A stretch of DNA of 64,000 nucleotides, taken from assembly GCA_018829445.1 (NCBI GenBank), contig JAHJTV010000079.1:186001-250000 (forward strand). The letters run 5' to 3'. This DNA is from a bacterium (GTDB lineage Bacteria; SAR324; XYD2-FULL-50-16). The position numbers were made by a program, and so were the translations under genes. Below are positions 27,293-36,467 of this stretch, piece by piece; the first letter of the stretch is position 1, and each line of letters opens with the position of its first letter. The notes under the pieces are model-generated. The model made no database searches. It had not been told where the DNA came from and was given only the letters and a program-made list of their open reading frames with translations.

Positions 27293-27481
27293 TTATTTAC
27301 GGGAGGTTTCGTCTGTCTTTTCTAAGGAGTACTTTTTACCCGTTCGATGTTTTAACTCGCGGATGCGTTCCCGATGTTCACGAATATGCTCCCGATAATC
27401 TTCTAAAATCTCTTCATAATCCAAATCACAATGTTTTAAAGCGAGTTGAATCTCGCGCAACTGCGTCTTGGCGTTTTCCAT
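27293..27481 (-). CDS. Small helical hypothetical protein
   Basis: Protein of 62 residues, almost entirely charged helix: QLREIQLALKHCDLDYEEILEDYREHIREHRERIRELKHRTGKKY. The regular spacing of hydrophobic residues predicts a short coiled coil. AGGA stands a few bases before the ATG. It begins 30 bases after the 98-residue gene in the same direction, so the two are probably one operon. No family recognised. Confidence 0.5.
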   Translation of the reverse strand: MENAKTQLREIQLALKHCDLDYEEILEDYREHIREHRERIRELKHRTGKKYSLEKTDETSRK

Positions 27482-27511
27482 TCTAAAATCCTGAACTCTT
27501 TGATTACCCTG

Positions 27512-27808
27512 TTATTTAATCTCATAGTCATGATATTTTTCAACCAGATCCAGCATTGCCCGCATTAGTGCCACCTTGACTTTAATCTTTTTGTTTTTAC
27601 AAAAATCCTTAAAATCATCATAAACCGCCTCATCTACCTGGTTTGTCAATGTGACATTTTTGTCAATTTTAATATTAAACGGATCTGAAACGGCATTCAG
27701 CAATCCTTTATCACCAAATAGCTGTCTGACTTCTTTCTCATGATCAACAAGAAACTGAAGTAGAGAACGCGTCTTTTCATCAATGCTTTCAGAATTGCTT
27801 TGAGGCAT
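27512..27808 (-). CDS. Small hypothetical protein with ribbon-helix-helix-like segment
   Basis: Protein of 98 residues. The C-terminal half (KNVTLTNQVDEAVYDDFKDFCKNKKIKVKVALMRAMLDLVEKYH) has the strand-helix-helix rhythm of a ribbon-helix-helix DNA-binding domain (LTNQVDEAVYDDFKDFC, then VKVALMRAMLDLV). The N-terminal half (residues 1-45) is helical and acidic. It could be a small regulator or a plasmid-type partition accessory protein, but this is by pattern only. It precedes the 62-residue helical protein by 30 bases. Confidence 0.55.
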   Translation of the reverse strand: MPQSNSESIDEKTRSLLQFLVDHEKEVRQLFGDKGLLNAVSDPFNIKIDKNVTLTNQVDEAVYDDFKDFCKNKKIKVKVALMRAMLDLVEKYHDYEIK

Positions 27809-28109
27809 GCTTTAAATTAATTGGTAGAACTTTATCATTTTGTCAGATTATGTCAAGAAAATAGTGGATTTAGAACAAGATTTTCAATAAGTGTGAAAAT
27901 TTAAAAATTATTAAAAATCAGCATATTAAAAAACTGTTGAGAATTAGTTCGAGAAAAGAAAGCTTTGAAGCTTTGTAAAATTAAATTAATTCTACAAATA
28001 GAATTTGTCAACAATAAAAACAGGTCATTAATTCTGAAGTTTTTCATTTTATGGTTGAAGTACAGGCGAGAAACTGGTGAGAAACCGATATTTTCCGGAA
28101 GGGGGGGGG
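27809..28109. other. AT-rich intergenic region with a G9 tract
   Basis: Region of 301 bases, very AT-rich (27890-28060), separating trmJ from the small RHH-like gene. It ends in nine consecutive G at 28101-28109, directly abutting the trmJ stop codon. No gene was seen. Confidence 0.45.
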
Positions 28110-28865
28110 TCAATCTTCCTTGTTTTTGTCTGTTTTTTGTTTTTTAAGGGTTACCTGGATACGGTTAAAGAAACCGCGAATCATTCGCACATCTCTTTCA
28201 TCGGGTTTTGCTCGTCCGATGATATCGGAGAAACTGCTCCACACATTTTCTTTTGAACTTCGATGGAGGTAATCGGTTTCATTCAGAATTTCAAAAAGAT
28301 GTTCCTTCATTCCTTCAATACTGGAGGAGGATGCCGGGGAGATGGTTTGCTCCTGTTGGTTGGGGCTGATATTGTAGAGTTTGGAAAACTCATAGAGAGT
28401 TACCAACACAGCCTGGGAAAGGTTCAGCGAACTGCTTTTACCAAAAGTGGGAATGTAGATCCATTCGTTACAAAGGTTAATATGTTCGTTCCGGAGGCCG
28501 GACTGCTCAGGACCAAAAACAATGGCAATATTCGTTTCCGGCGTAACTGATTCCAGCAGCCCTGAAATATTATGGAGACCTGACAGTTTTTTGATCTTCT
28601 CTCTTTCTCTGGCGGTGGTACCGATGATCAAATGCCGGTCTGCAACCGCCTCGTCCAGTGTATCATAGGTTTTTGCCTGGTGGAGAAGGTAACGGGCATT
28701 CATGGAAAACATGCGGGCTTCTGCATGGAAGTAATGACAGGGTTTAACCAATCTGAAGTCACTGACTCCCATGTTATCCAGTGCCCTGGCAGCTGCGCCA
28801 ACGTTGCCCGGTTGTGTTGGTTCGACCAGGACAACGGCGATTTGGGAAGGGTTGATCAGATTCAT
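28110..28865 (-). CDS. trmJ: TrmJ-type tRNA 2'-O-methyltransferase (SPOUT/TrmH family)
   Basis: RNA methyltransferase of 251 residues that in characterised relatives methylates the ribose of position 32 in tRNA. SPOUT motifs: VVLVEPTQPGNVGAAARALDNMGVSDFRLV (motif 1), IAIVFGPEQSGLRNEHINLCNEWIYIPT (motif 2, with GPExxGL) and SSLNLSQAVLVTLYEF (motif 3). The C-terminal helical extension with DxxxRASKENVWSSFSDIIGRAKPDERDVRMIRGFFNRIQ is diagnostic of TrmJ among its relatives. The stop codon is followed by the G9/C9 tract. Located ahead of UDP-sugar genes in the same direction. Confidence 0.88.
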   Translation of the reverse strand: MNLINPSQIAVVLVEPTQPGNVGAAARALDNMGVSDFRLVKPCHYFHAEARMFSMNARYLLHQAKTYDTLDEAVADRHLIIGTTAREREKIKKLSGLHNISGLLESVTPETNIAIVFGPEQSGLRNEHINLCNEWIYIPTFGKSSSLNLSQAVLVTLYEFSKLYNISPNQQEQTISPASSSSIEGMKEHLFEILNETDYLHRSSKENVWSSFSDIIGRAKPDERDVRMIRGFFNRIQVTLKKQKTDKNKED

Positions 28866-28916
28866 GAATAGGGTGCTATTGTTTTCAAGGGGTTGAAGAT
28901 TGGGGTTGCGGCAAGT

Positions 28917-29861
28917 CTAATTTGAAAGCCATTTTTCAAAATACTCGATGGTTCTTGTTAATCCCTCTTCAAGATTGACTTTAGGCTCCCATCCCAGTTT
29001 CTCTTTAGCCAGGCTGATATCTGGTTTTCTCTGGGTCGGATCATCAGAGGGAAGTTCCTTAAAACTCAGTTTCGACTTGGAGTTGGTCATCTCAATCACC
29101 TTCTGAGCAAGCTCCAGAATGGTGAATTCGTCAGGATTACCGGTATTGACAGGTCCGGAAAAATCCTCTTTTGCAATCATTCTCATGATAACTTCGATCA
29201 GATCGTCAATATAACAGAAGGATCGTGTTTGCGATCCGTCGCCGTAAATTGTTATATCATCTCCCTGCAGCGCCTGGACGATAAAGTTGCTGACGACCCT
29301 GCCATCATCAGCTCTCATCTTGGGGCCGAAGGTATTAAAGATACGGATAATTTTTGAGTCGACTTTCTGTTCTCTCTTATAATCCATCATCAAGGTTTCT
29401 GCCGCTCTTTTCCCCTCATCATAGCAGCTGCGCAACCCGATGGGATTGACATGTCCCCAGTAACTTTCTGTTTGAGGGTGTTCTTGGGGATCGCCGTATA
29501 CTTCCGAAGTACTGGCATGGAGAATTCTTGCTTTGACTCTTTTTGCCAAACCCAGCATGTTCAGGGTACCGAGGATATTGGTTTTAAGAGTTTTTATCGG
29601 GTTATATTGGTAATGAATAGGGGAAGCAGGACAGGCAAAGTTGAAAATCCAGTCCACCTCAATAAAATACTGGTGGGTAATATCATGGCGTATCAGTTCA
29701 AAACGCTTGTTATCCATGAGGTCAAGGATGTTGTCTTTACTTCCGGTAAAAAAATTATCCAGGCACATCACTTCATGATTCTCATCCAGTAGACGTTTGC
29801 ACAGGTGTGAACCGATGAACCCTGCTCCACCTGTAACTAGAACTCTTTTACTGTTTTTCAT
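28917..29861 (-). CDS. UDP-glucuronate decarboxylase (UDP-xylose synthase type SDR)
   Basis: NAD-dependent extended SDR, 314 residues from the ATG at 29861; a TTG three codons earlier extends the frame. It converts UDP-glucuronate to UDP-xylose. Motifs: [14 protein letters not shown] (NAD binding), [12 protein letters not shown], catalytic Tyr-Lys in [13 protein letters not shown], and [21 protein letters not shown]. The [20 protein letters not shown] and [17 protein letters not shown] stretches are characteristic of UXS over other epimerases. Its upstream partner, 18 bases away, makes UDP-glucuronate, so the pair forms a UDP-glucose to UDP-xylose pathway for cell-surface glycan. Confidence 0.92.
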   Translation of the reverse strand: MKNSKRVLVTGGAGFIGSHLCKRLLDENHEVMCLDNFFTGSKDNILDLMDNKRFELIRHDITHQYFIEVDWIFNFACPASPIHYQYNPIKTLKTNILGTLNMLGLAKRVKARILHASTSEVYGDPQEHPQTESYWGHVNPIGLRSCYDEGKRAAETLMMDYKREQKVDSKIIRIFNTFGPKMRADDGRVVSNFIVQALQGDDITIYGDGSQTRSFCYIDDLIEVIMRMIAKEDFSGPVNTGNPDEFTILELAQKVIEMTNSKSKLSFKELPSDDPTQRKPDISLAKEKLGWEPKVNLEEGLTRTIEYFEKWLSN

Positions 29862-29879
29862 TGTATTCAATCGGTATTG

Positions 29880-31226
29880 TTAGGGTTTTTTGTGTGAATT
29901 GCCGTTAATGGCTGCTCGACCGACACTATAATAGATGAATCCCCGGGTTTGCATCTTATGAGGGTCATATATGTTTCTACCGTCGAAAATGACGGGTTGT
30001 TTTAAGAGTTCCTTAATCCTGTTAAAATCGGGCCTGCGGTAATCGTTCCATTCTGTTAACACCAGCAAAGCGTCTGCATTTTCCAAAGCGTCGTAATAAT
30101 ATTCCCTGTATTCTATTTGATTACCCCATATCTTTTGGGCTTCTTCAATGGCAGCCGGATCACTGGCCACGATTTTTGCACCTTGTTCCAAAAGTCCGTT
30201 GATAACAACCCGGGAAGGTGCTTCACGCATATCATCGGTCTGGGGTTTAAATGCAAGCCCCCAAATGGCAAAAGTAAACCCGGAAAGATCCTGGCCATAT
30301 TTTTTATTGATCATCTGCAACAGATATTTTTTCTGGGCGCAATTGACCAGTTCCACTGATTTGAGGAGGTTCATGTCGCAGCCATTTTCCTGTCCGGTGC
30401 GAACTAACGCCTGTACGTCTTTCGGAAAGCAGGACCCGCCATATCCGATTCCGGGAAAAAGAAAAGCCGGTCCTATCCGGTTATCGGTGCCTATCCCTAC
30501 TCTTACCATATCGACATCAGCCCCTACGTTTTCACAAAGCCGGGCGATCTCGTTCATGAATGAAATCTTGGTCGCCAGCATCGAGTTGGCGGCATATTTT
30601 GTCATTTCAGCACTGCGGATATCCATGGAGATCAGGCAATCTTTTGTTTTCATGAAAGGGGCATACAGTTCATTCATCAAAACGGCTGTTCTTGGATTAT
30701 CAGTCCCGATGACCACCCTGTCCGGGTGCATAAAATCGTTAATGGCTGCGCCCTCTTTGAGAAATTCCGGATTTGAGACAACATCAAACTCAACCTCCAG
30801 ATCACGCGCGGATATGGCTTCATGAATCGCCTGTTTAACCCTGTCCGCGGTTCCGACCGGCACCGTGGATTTATCCACGATAATCTTAAAATCATTAATA
30901 TGGGCACCGATGGTATTGGCTACAGACAACACGTGCTTAAGGTCAGCACTTCCATCCTCATTAGGGGGGGTACCGACTGCGATAAAAACAAAGAGAGCAT
31001 GCTTGACCCCAGCTTCCATATCGGTTGTGAAGCTCAACCTGCGCTGACGCATGTTCCGTTTGATCATCTCCTCCAGACCCGGCTCGTAAATGGGAATGAT
31101 TCCTTTGTTCAGTTTTTGGATCTTTTCTTCATCGATATCAACACAAACAACATCGTTACCACTTTCGGCAAAACATGCGCCGGCGACTAATCCAACATAC
31201 CCGCTTCCAAATACGCTAACTTTCAT
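29880..31226 (-). CDS. ugd: UDP-glucose 6-dehydrogenase
   Basis: NAD-dependent four-electron dehydrogenase making UDP-glucuronate, 448 residues. N-terminal [32 protein letters not shown] binds [16 protein letters not shown] and [23 protein letters not shown] follow; the catalytic cysteine is in [14 protein letters not shown]-terminal [21 protein letters not shown] closes the domain. AAGG precedes the ATG. A run of seven C in the coding strand (near 30963-30969) lies in TPPNEDG, which is conserved, and the frame is intact. Precedes UXS. Confidence 0.95.
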   Translation of the reverse strand: MKVSVFGSGYVGLVAGACFAESGNDVVCVDIDEEKIQKLNKGIIPIYEPGLEEMIKRNMRQRRLSFTTDMEAGVKHALFVFIAVGTPPNEDGSADLKHVLSVANTIGAHINDFKIIVDKSTVPVGTADRVKQAIHEAISARDLEVEFDVVSNPEFLKEGAAINDFMHPDRVVIGTDNPRTAVLMNELYAPFMKTKDCLISMDIRSAEMTKYAANSMLATKISFMNEIARLCENVGADVDMVRVGIGTDNRIGPAFLFPGIGYGGSCFPKDVQALVRTGQENGCDMNLLKSVELVNCAQKKYLLQMINKKYGQDLSGFTFAIWGLAFKPQTDDMREAPSRVVINGLLEQGAKIVASDPAAIEEAQKIWGNQIEYREYYYDALENADALLVLTEWNDYRRPDFNRIKELLKQPVIFDGRNIYDPHKMQTRGFIYYSVGRAAINGNSHKKP

Positions 31227-31290
31227 CGAAACCTTGTTGCTATTCCAGTATTAAATCGGTTAATAAATCAGTTTCCAGCCAGGCAGGATT

Positions 31291-31875
31291 TTAAAGATCT
31301 GATCGTGATGAGACTATTTTATCAATCAAACCATATTCCAGAGCTTCATCCGCTGTCAGCCAATGGTCTCGATCCATATCCTTGAGAATCTGTTTAACAG
31401 GTTTTGACGTTTTCTCTGCATATAATTCAGCAATCTCCTGTCTTGTCTTCAGGATCTGTTTTGAATGAATTTCGAGATCGGTGGTTTGACCTTCAGCCCC
31501 TGTCAATAAAGGTTGGTGGATCATGATACGGGATTTGGGAAAAGCGAAACGTTTACCATCGTCTCCCCCCAGAGAAAGAATGGAACCCATGCTGGCGGCC
31601 AAACCGATAACCACAGTGGTGATAGGGCAGGATATGAATTTCATCATGTCAAAAATAGCATAACCGCTATAGATTTCTCCCCCAGGTGAGTTGATCAATA
31701 TAATAATCTCTTTTTTGGGATCTTTTTTCTCCAATAACAGTAACTGTTTGATAATTTTATCTGTCAGTTGACTGTCAACCGAACTGGAAATTATGATGGT
31801 GCGTGTGTCCAGCAGTTCTTTTGCCAGAGGTTCATCTTTTTCTTCGTTGTTTTTTTTACTTAATTCAATTTCCAT
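31291..31875 (-). CDS. ClpP-type ATP-dependent protease proteolytic subunit
   Basis: Serine protease subunit of 194 residues that would assemble into a double ring with a Clp ATPase. Catalytic Ser in GLAASMGSIL, catalytic His in SRIMIHQPL; LINSPGGEIYSGYAIFDMMKFI and DRDHWLTADEALEYGLIDKIV match ClpP. A charged N-terminal stretch (MEIELSKKNNEEKDEPLAKELLDTRT) replaces the usual start, so this may be a divergent paralogue, not the housekeeping copy, and no ClpX gene is beside it. Separated from ugd by 64 bases. Confidence 0.85.
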   Translation of the reverse strand: MEIELSKKNNEEKDEPLAKELLDTRTIIISSSVDSQLTDKIIKQLLLLEKKDPKKEIIILINSPGGEIYSGYAIFDMMKFISCPITTVVIGLAASMGSILSLGGDDGKRFAFPKSRIMIHQPLLTGAEGQTTDLEIHSKQILKTRQEIAELYAEKTSKPVKQILKDMDRDHWLTADEALEYGLIDKIVSSRSDL

Positions 31876-32385
31876 AGGGATAACAATAGATTTATATTTT
31901 AGATTCGAAGCTGTCGGGGAAAAGGAACCACGTTTTTAAACGTAAACGGATTAATACTTAGCTCGATTCCAATGTCATATGATTGAAATAAAAAAGGCAT
32001 AGGGGACTAATTTTGCTGCATTTTGGATTTCTGTAAAACGTTCAATATATATGAAAGCCGCTGCTCTTGCAATCGATACTTTGGCTGAGACGTGAGGGGA
32101 TTCAATAGCTGTTGGACTGAATAAAGAGCTTGTGCTAATAATAAAAAATCTGAACAAACTGTCATTCTGAGCTTTCAGGCTGTATCACAATTAGAAATTT
32201 TGGTATTTTTCCAAAAGTCTAACACTCTTGTCATTCCGGGTTCGACCCGGAATCCATTGTTATAAAAGAGTATTGCCTGTCTGGATCCCGGATCAAAGCC
32301 TGTCCTCAGCTTGACTGGGGATCCGGGATGACAAGGTAAAACAGTCTGTAAGATATTTTCAACACTATCAAAAAACAGATCGATT
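31876..32385. other. Intergenic region between divergent clpP-like and VWA genes
   Basis: Region of 510 bases. The right part (32230-32332) is a class-1 palindromic repeat listed separately. In the left part, a 60-codon minus-strand frame (31975-32157) has no ribosome site, and the plus strand is broken by stops, so no gene is called. The promoters of both flanking genes should lie here. Confidence 0.4.
32230..32332. repeat. Class-1 palindromic intergenic repeat, expanded right arm
   Basis: Left arm GTCATTCCGGGTTCGACC onward (32230-32256) and right arm from TGGATCCCGGATCAA to CCGGGATGAC (32282-32332) are inverted copies of one another. The right arm carries an extra internal stretch of about 25 bases that itself forms a hairpin (GGATCC on both sides). 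It belongs to a family also seen at 51978, 54954, 58105 and 59858. Confidence 0.8.
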
Positions 32386-33414
32386 TTGGATTCTATCAAT
32401 TTTCAATTTGCAGATACCGGCAACCTTGTCTGGCTGGCAGTGATCCCGCTGTTGGGAGTTGTTTCCATTTATGGCAGGGTTCAAAAAAAGAAGTCATTAC
32501 ATCGGTTTGCCAGTTCCGAACTGCTTCCCTTTTTATCAAATTCTGTTAGCCTTCACAAACAACGGTTGAAAACAGGTTTGTTGTTTGCAAGTATGCTTTT
32601 TCTTGTTTTTACGCTCATGAGACCTCAGGGCAATCCAGTTGAAAAAACCATAAAAAAGAGGGGGCGGGATCTGGTATTTGTGATGGATGTTTCCCGTAGT
32701 ATGCTGGCAGAGGATTTAAAGCCGAATCGATTGGGCAGGGCAAAACAACTGGTGTCGGATGTAGTTGATGTTTTAGAAGGGGATAGGGTTGGCTTATTGG
32801 TATTTGCCGGGTCAACGGCCATTAAATGTCCGTTAACTCTGGATTACAACTATTTCAAGAATGTGCTCAACCGGGTCACCATAAACGATGTAACCCGGGG
32901 AGGGACAGCCATTGGAGATGCCATTCGAACGGTCTCCGATCGGGTTTTCTATGATCAGGATACCAAGTATCGGGATATCATATTAATCACGGACGGTGAA
33001 GATCATGAATCATTTCCGGTTGAAGCGGCAGAGGGAGCTGCAAAAAGGGGGATAAAAATCCATACGATCGGTCTCGGAGATCCGGATGGTGCAAATATTC
33101 CGATTCGCAGTTCAGGCACTTATAGTCTGCTGAAGCATCAGGACCAGACGATTAAAACCAGGCTGGATGAAACAACTCTAAAAAAAATAGCCGAAGTGAC
33201 ACAGGGCGTTTTTATTCCGGTCAGGACCAACCTGGTGGATCTGGCAGATCTGTACAGGGATTATATTGCAGTTTTGGAAAAACGTGAAACTGAATCAAAA
33301 GAATCAAAAGTCTGGAGTGAACTTTTTCAATTCTTTCTTGGTATTGTTATTGTTCTGTTAATGGCGGAAGCATTAATCAGCGAGAAAGGAAAGAATTTTG
33401 GTAAATTATCGTAA
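32386..33414 (+). CDS. VWA-domain membrane protein (BatA/BatB-like)
   Basis: Membrane protein of 342 residues with the BatA layout: N-terminal helix (LVWLAVIPLLGVVSIY), second helix (LLFASMLFLVFTLMRPQG), a von Willebrand A domain and a C-terminal helix (FFLGIVIVLLMAEALI). The metal-ion-dependent adhesion site is visible: DVSRSM (DxSxS) near residue 103, a Thr in DVTRGGTAIGDAI and Asp in LITDGED. The frame opens with a TTG and has no in-frame ATG until much later. Bat proteins act in stress tolerance and respiratory or cell-envelope maturation with MoxR ATPases; no MoxR or other Bat gene is nearby, so the role is inferred only by family. Confidence 0.85.
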   Translation: MDSINFQFADTGNLVWLAVIPLLGVVSIYGRVQKKKSLHRFASSELLPFLSNSVSLHKQRLKTGLLFASMLFLVFTLMRPQGNPVEKTIKKRGRDLVFVMDVSRSMLAEDLKPNRLGRAKQLVSDVVDVLEGDRVGLLVFAGSTAIKCPLTLDYNYFKNVLNRVTINDVTRGGTAIGDAIRTVSDRVFYDQDTKYRDIILITDGEDHESFPVEAAEGAAKRGIKIHTIGLGDPDGANIPIRSSGTYSLLKHQDQTIKTRLDETTLKKIAEVTQGVFIPVRTNLVDLADLYRDYIAVLEKRETESKESKVWSELFQFFLGIVIVLLMAEALISEKGKNFGKLS

Positions 33415-33469
33415 CAGGCTTCCACAGGTAGCTTAAAACTTTTAAAGTGTAACGAATTAAAGGAAAATT

Positions 33470-34171
33470 ATGAGATTTAAATCTGCTGCAGTTATCTCAA
33501 TCATGTTTTGTTTTATCATTAGTCCTGTTATGGCGGGGGAGAAAAAACAGCCTGTTACTGAGAAAGAAAAGATCAGTTATGGAATCGGGTTGAGTTTGGG
33601 AAGGGATTTCAAGCAGAAATCGATTGAGGTGGATCCCCAAATGTTAATGCTGGGTGTTGAAGATGCCATCCAGGAGAATCAACCGGCCCTGACGGATGAG
33701 CAAATACGGGAAGCGATCAACAGCCTTCAGGCGAAACTTGCAGCCCAAAAACAACAGCAGGATCAAGAGCTCGCGGATAAAAATCTTTTAGCGGGTAGCC
33801 TTTTTCTGGAAGAGAATAAAAAGAAGAAGAATGTTGTCGTACTGTCAAGCGGATTACAATATGAGATATTGAGGGAAGGAAAGGGAGCAATCCCAAAACC
33901 CGAAGACATTGTTGTGGCCAATTACGAAGGGACGTTGATTGATGGAACGGTGTTTGATAGTTCTTATAAAAGAGGGCAGCCGGCCGAGTTTGCTGTCAAC
34001 AGGGTAATCATGGGATGGACCGAGGCTTTGCAGCTGATGAATACCGGAGCCAAATGGAAATTGTATATTCCTCCCAATCTGGCTTATGGACCAAAGAGTG
34101 CGGGCCCTGTTATCGGACCAAATTCCACCCTCATTTTTGAAGTGGAACTTTTGGAAATAAAGACTCAGTAA
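33470..34171 (+). CDS. FKBP-type peptidyl-prolyl cis-trans isomerase (Mip-like, exported)
   Basis: Periplasmic foldase of 233 residues with signal peptide (MRFKSAAVISIMFCFIISPVMAGEKK). Residues about 30-110 form the helical FKBP_N dimerisation domain (KISYGIGLSLGRDFKQKS, then EDAIQENQPALTDEQIREAINSLQ). The C-terminal PPIase domain has GLQYEILREGKGAIPKPEDIVVANYEGTLIDGTVFDSSYKRGQPAEFAVNRVIMGWTEALQLM and LAYGP...PVIGPNSTLIFEVELL, closely matching Mip/FklB. AAAGGAAA precedes the ATG. Its stop overlaps the next start by one base (TAATG), so the epimerase is translationally coupled. Confidence 0.92.
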   Translation: MRFKSAAVISIMFCFIISPVMAGEKKQPVTEKEKISYGIGLSLGRDFKQKSIEVDPQMLMLGVEDAIQENQPALTDEQIREAINSLQAKLAAQKQQQDQELADKNLLAGSLFLEENKKKKNVVVLSSGLQYEILREGKGAIPKPEDIVVANYEGTLIDGTVFDSSYKRGQPAEFAVNRVIMGWTEALQLMNTGAKWKLYIPPNLAYGPKSAGPVIGPNSTLIFEVELLEIKTQ

Positions 34172-35031
34172 TGAAGTTGCCGGTCATCGGAATACTTGGT
34201 TTTGGATATCTGGGCAAAGAGCTGGCCGGAATAGAAAACTGGCCAACGGATTCCTGGGTTGCCTGCAAGAACGACGTGTACCAGGAGGTTTCAAGTTTCG
34301 GATTTCGATCTGTTCATTTTGATTGGAGTCGAAAAGAGACCTGGGATCATCTGCCGAAGATTCCATCTGTTTTAGTATTGACTATACCACCAATTCTGGA
34401 TGAAGCCGGCGCTGAAAAAAACCGGATTCAGGAATGGTGTGACTGGATGGAGCAGAATCGGGCAGATCTAAAAAAACTGGTTTATATTTCGAGCACCGGT
34501 GTTTATCCAAATCGCCCGGGTTGCTGGTGTGAACAGGATCAGATTGATCCCGACAGCAGTAAGGGCGGTTTACGGCTAGTAACCGAACAGCGGCTTTCCG
34601 AAAGTTTTCAGGCAGTTTGCATCCGATCAGGCGCCATTTATGGCAGAGGCAGGAATATAGGTGAACGCATCCTTAACAAAAAAGCGATTCCCAAGGGAAG
34701 TCAACGTGTTCATCGCATTCATGTCAGGGATCTGGCGCGGATAATCATGCTTGCCATTACCAGTGAATCTTTTCCCGGGATTGTTAACGCCATCGACCGG
34801 GAGAGTGAGACGACCGACAAAGTTGCCAACTGGCTGGTTAACCAGTCTTTTTTCCCAAACGACAAAGATATTACCATTACCTACTCAAATCAATTTCAGA
34901 CCCGAAAATTCGATCTTTCCGAACCGGGGAGGAAAATCAGTAATCGGGTGTTAAGAGAGCAATGTCGGTTTGAGTATGAATTTCCCACCTATCGAGAAGG
35001 ACTGAAAGATTCCTTTATCAATTACAGTTAG
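34171..35031 (+). CDS. NAD(P)-dependent epimerase/SDR protein (YeeZ-like)
   Basis: Rossmann-fold protein of 286 residues. N-terminal GILGFGYLGKELAG is the dinucleotide-binding glycine motif; LVYISSTGVYPNRPGCWCEQD matches the SSTGVY stretch of atypical extended SDRs such as E. coli YeeZ; RSGAIYGRGRN and HVRDLARIIMLAI follow. It lacks the usual YxxxK catalytic pair at the normal place, as do other YeeZ-type members, so catalytic function is unsure. Coupled to the FKBP gene by a one-base overlap and followed directly by a radical SAM gene, suggesting one transcription unit. Confidence 0.8.
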   Translation: MKLPVIGILGFGYLGKELAGIENWPTDSWVACKNDVYQEVSSFGFRSVHFDWSRKETWDHLPKIPSVLVLTIPPILDEAGAEKNRIQEWCDWMEQNRADLKKLVYISSTGVYPNRPGCWCEQDQIDPDSSKGGLRLVTEQRLSESFQAVCIRSGAIYGRGRNIGERILNKKAIPKGSQRVHRIHVRDLARIIMLAITSESFPGIVNAIDRESETTDKVANWLVNQSFFPNDKDITITYSNQFQTRKFDLSEPGRKISNRVLREQCRFEYEFPTYREGLKDSFINYS

Positions 35032-35043
35032 TTGATCTCTAAA

Positions 35044-36345
35044 ATGCTGACCTCATCCAAATCAAGATCCATCAAAGAGCTGCAAAGACTATCCGCTGAT
35101 TATCCTGACATCCCCATGGAAGCCATAATCAAACAGGATATTCTCCGTATCGGTATTGATTTTTCGGAAGACAGCTGTCGGATCGCTTCCGGTTACAAAC
35201 CCAAAGACTATTTTATCTTCAGCTTTGATTTGGTAACGCTTGATGAGCTTGAAAAAGAGGGGGCTCAATTTCTCAATGCTCCCGAAGAGGTGCGATTTTC
35301 CGGCGGGGAATGGGATCTAAAACCCACCATTTTTAATGTCCGGTTAAATCCCATTTCTCCCTATAGGGTAGAAATCTTTGAGGGCAAACTCAGGCTTACC
35401 TGTGATGAGGAGTTCCTGGCTGATGCTGAATTCCATCCGGTTCCAAAATTTTACGATTCAACACTTTCGAGTGGCAAATCCATCTCGCAGATTTCGCCGG
35501 TTTTGGAGTGGGGATACCTGGTTTACCTGACGGTTTTTCGACTGTGTCAATACTGGGGAAGGGATGAGGAGTGTCAATTCTGCGACATTAATGAAAATTA
35601 TCGGCAGCAGAGAAAAGCGGGAAGAGAATATACAGGGATAAAACGCCTGGAGGATATTCTTGAAGCCTTGAGTTTTATTTATGAGAAGGATGATGTATCC
35701 AAGGCGATTACCATTACCGGGGGAAGTATTACCAGCAGACTCAAGGATATGGATGAGGTCGAGTTTTATCTGCAATATGCAAGGGCAATCCGTCAGAAGT
35801 TTAAAGATCGCTGGATCATCAAAACCGTGGTGGAAGCGTTTGAAAAAAAAGATTGTTTGCGACTGCGTGATGAAGGTAGCGTGGACATTTATCATCCCAA
35901 TTACGAAATCTGGGATCAACGTCTGTTTGCCACATTGTGCCCGGGGAAAGAACGATATGTCGGCTGGGAAGAATGGATGAAGCGAATTGTTGATTCGGCC
36001 GATGTATTTGGGCCGGAGAATGTGATTCCGAATTTTGTGGCTGGGGTTGAGATGTCTCAACCGGATGGATACAGCGATTTTAATGATGCAGTTGAGTCTA
36101 CAAGGCAGGGACTTGAATTCTTCATGTCCAGGTCAATAATGCCTCGTTTCACCACCTGGTGCCGAGAACCGTTAGCCCATCTGGGGCAGCAGAATCCTCC
36201 TCCTTTGGAGTATTATGTCAAGCTTCTCAGGGTATGGCGTGACACCATGGAAAAATATCAATTGCCAACACCTCCAGGTTATGGAGAGCCCGGACTCGGA
36301 AAAGCCGTTTTTTCGGTCTCGGCATTCATGGATGTTCTGCGATAA
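35044..36345 (+). CDS. Radical SAM-like protein with CX8CX2C cysteine motif
   Basis: Protein of 433 residues from the ATG at 35044; a TTG at 35032, just after the preceding stop, gives four more. No strong ribosome site supports either. The putative cluster motif reads FRLCQYWGRDEECQFCDINENY, three cysteines with CX8CX2C spacing in place of the usual CX3CX2C. The following AITITGGSIT matches the GG SAM-binding motif, RWIIKTVVEAFEKKDC and VDIYHPNYEIWDQRLF (EIWD) the barrel, and PNFVAGVEMSQPDGY the later strands. Known superfamily pattern, unknown substrate. It sits in a plus-strand run of VWA, FKBP, SDR, small secreted protein and P-loop protein. Confidence 0.78.
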   Translation: MLTSSKSRSIKELQRLSADYPDIPMEAIIKQDILRIGIDFSEDSCRIASGYKPKDYFIFSFDLVTLDELEKEGAQFLNAPEEVRFSGGEWDLKPTIFNVRLNPISPYRVEIFEGKLRLTCDEEFLADAEFHPVPKFYDSTLSSGKSISQISPVLEWGYLVYLTVFRLCQYWGRDEECQFCDINENYRQQRKAGREYTGIKRLEDILEALSFIYEKDDVSKAITITGGSITSRLKDMDEVEFYLQYARAIRQKFKDRWIIKTVVEAFEKKDCLRLRDEGSVDIYHPNYEIWDQRLFATLCPGKERYVGWEEWMKRIVDSADVFGPENVIPNFVAGVEMSQPDGYSDFNDAVESTRQGLEFFMSRSIMPRFTTWCREPLAHLGQQNPPPLEYYVKLLRVWRDTMEKYQLPTPPGYGEPGLGKAVFSVSAFMDVLR

Positions 36346-36467
36346 AACGGCTGAACAGTTCCATTGGAATTCAGATAAAAGCATGAGGTTTACAATGATT
36401 TGTACAAAACCTGCATGACGGGGAAATATCAATAACGATTAATCATCAGGCAACACGACACTAGTAT

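Noticed and set aside
30963-30969. Seven-base homopolymer in ugd as a possible frameshift
   Set aside because: The protein reads through in frame with conserved sequence on both sides (GTPPNEDGS).
31975-32157. Minus-strand frame of 60 codons next to clpP-like gene
   Set aside because: No ribosome site; plus strand broken by stops; may be a remnant but cannot be supported.
32238-32254. GGTTCGACC-like segment as a tRNA T-arm
   Set aside because: It is part of the class-1 palindrome; no acceptor, anticodon or D-arm could be fitted.
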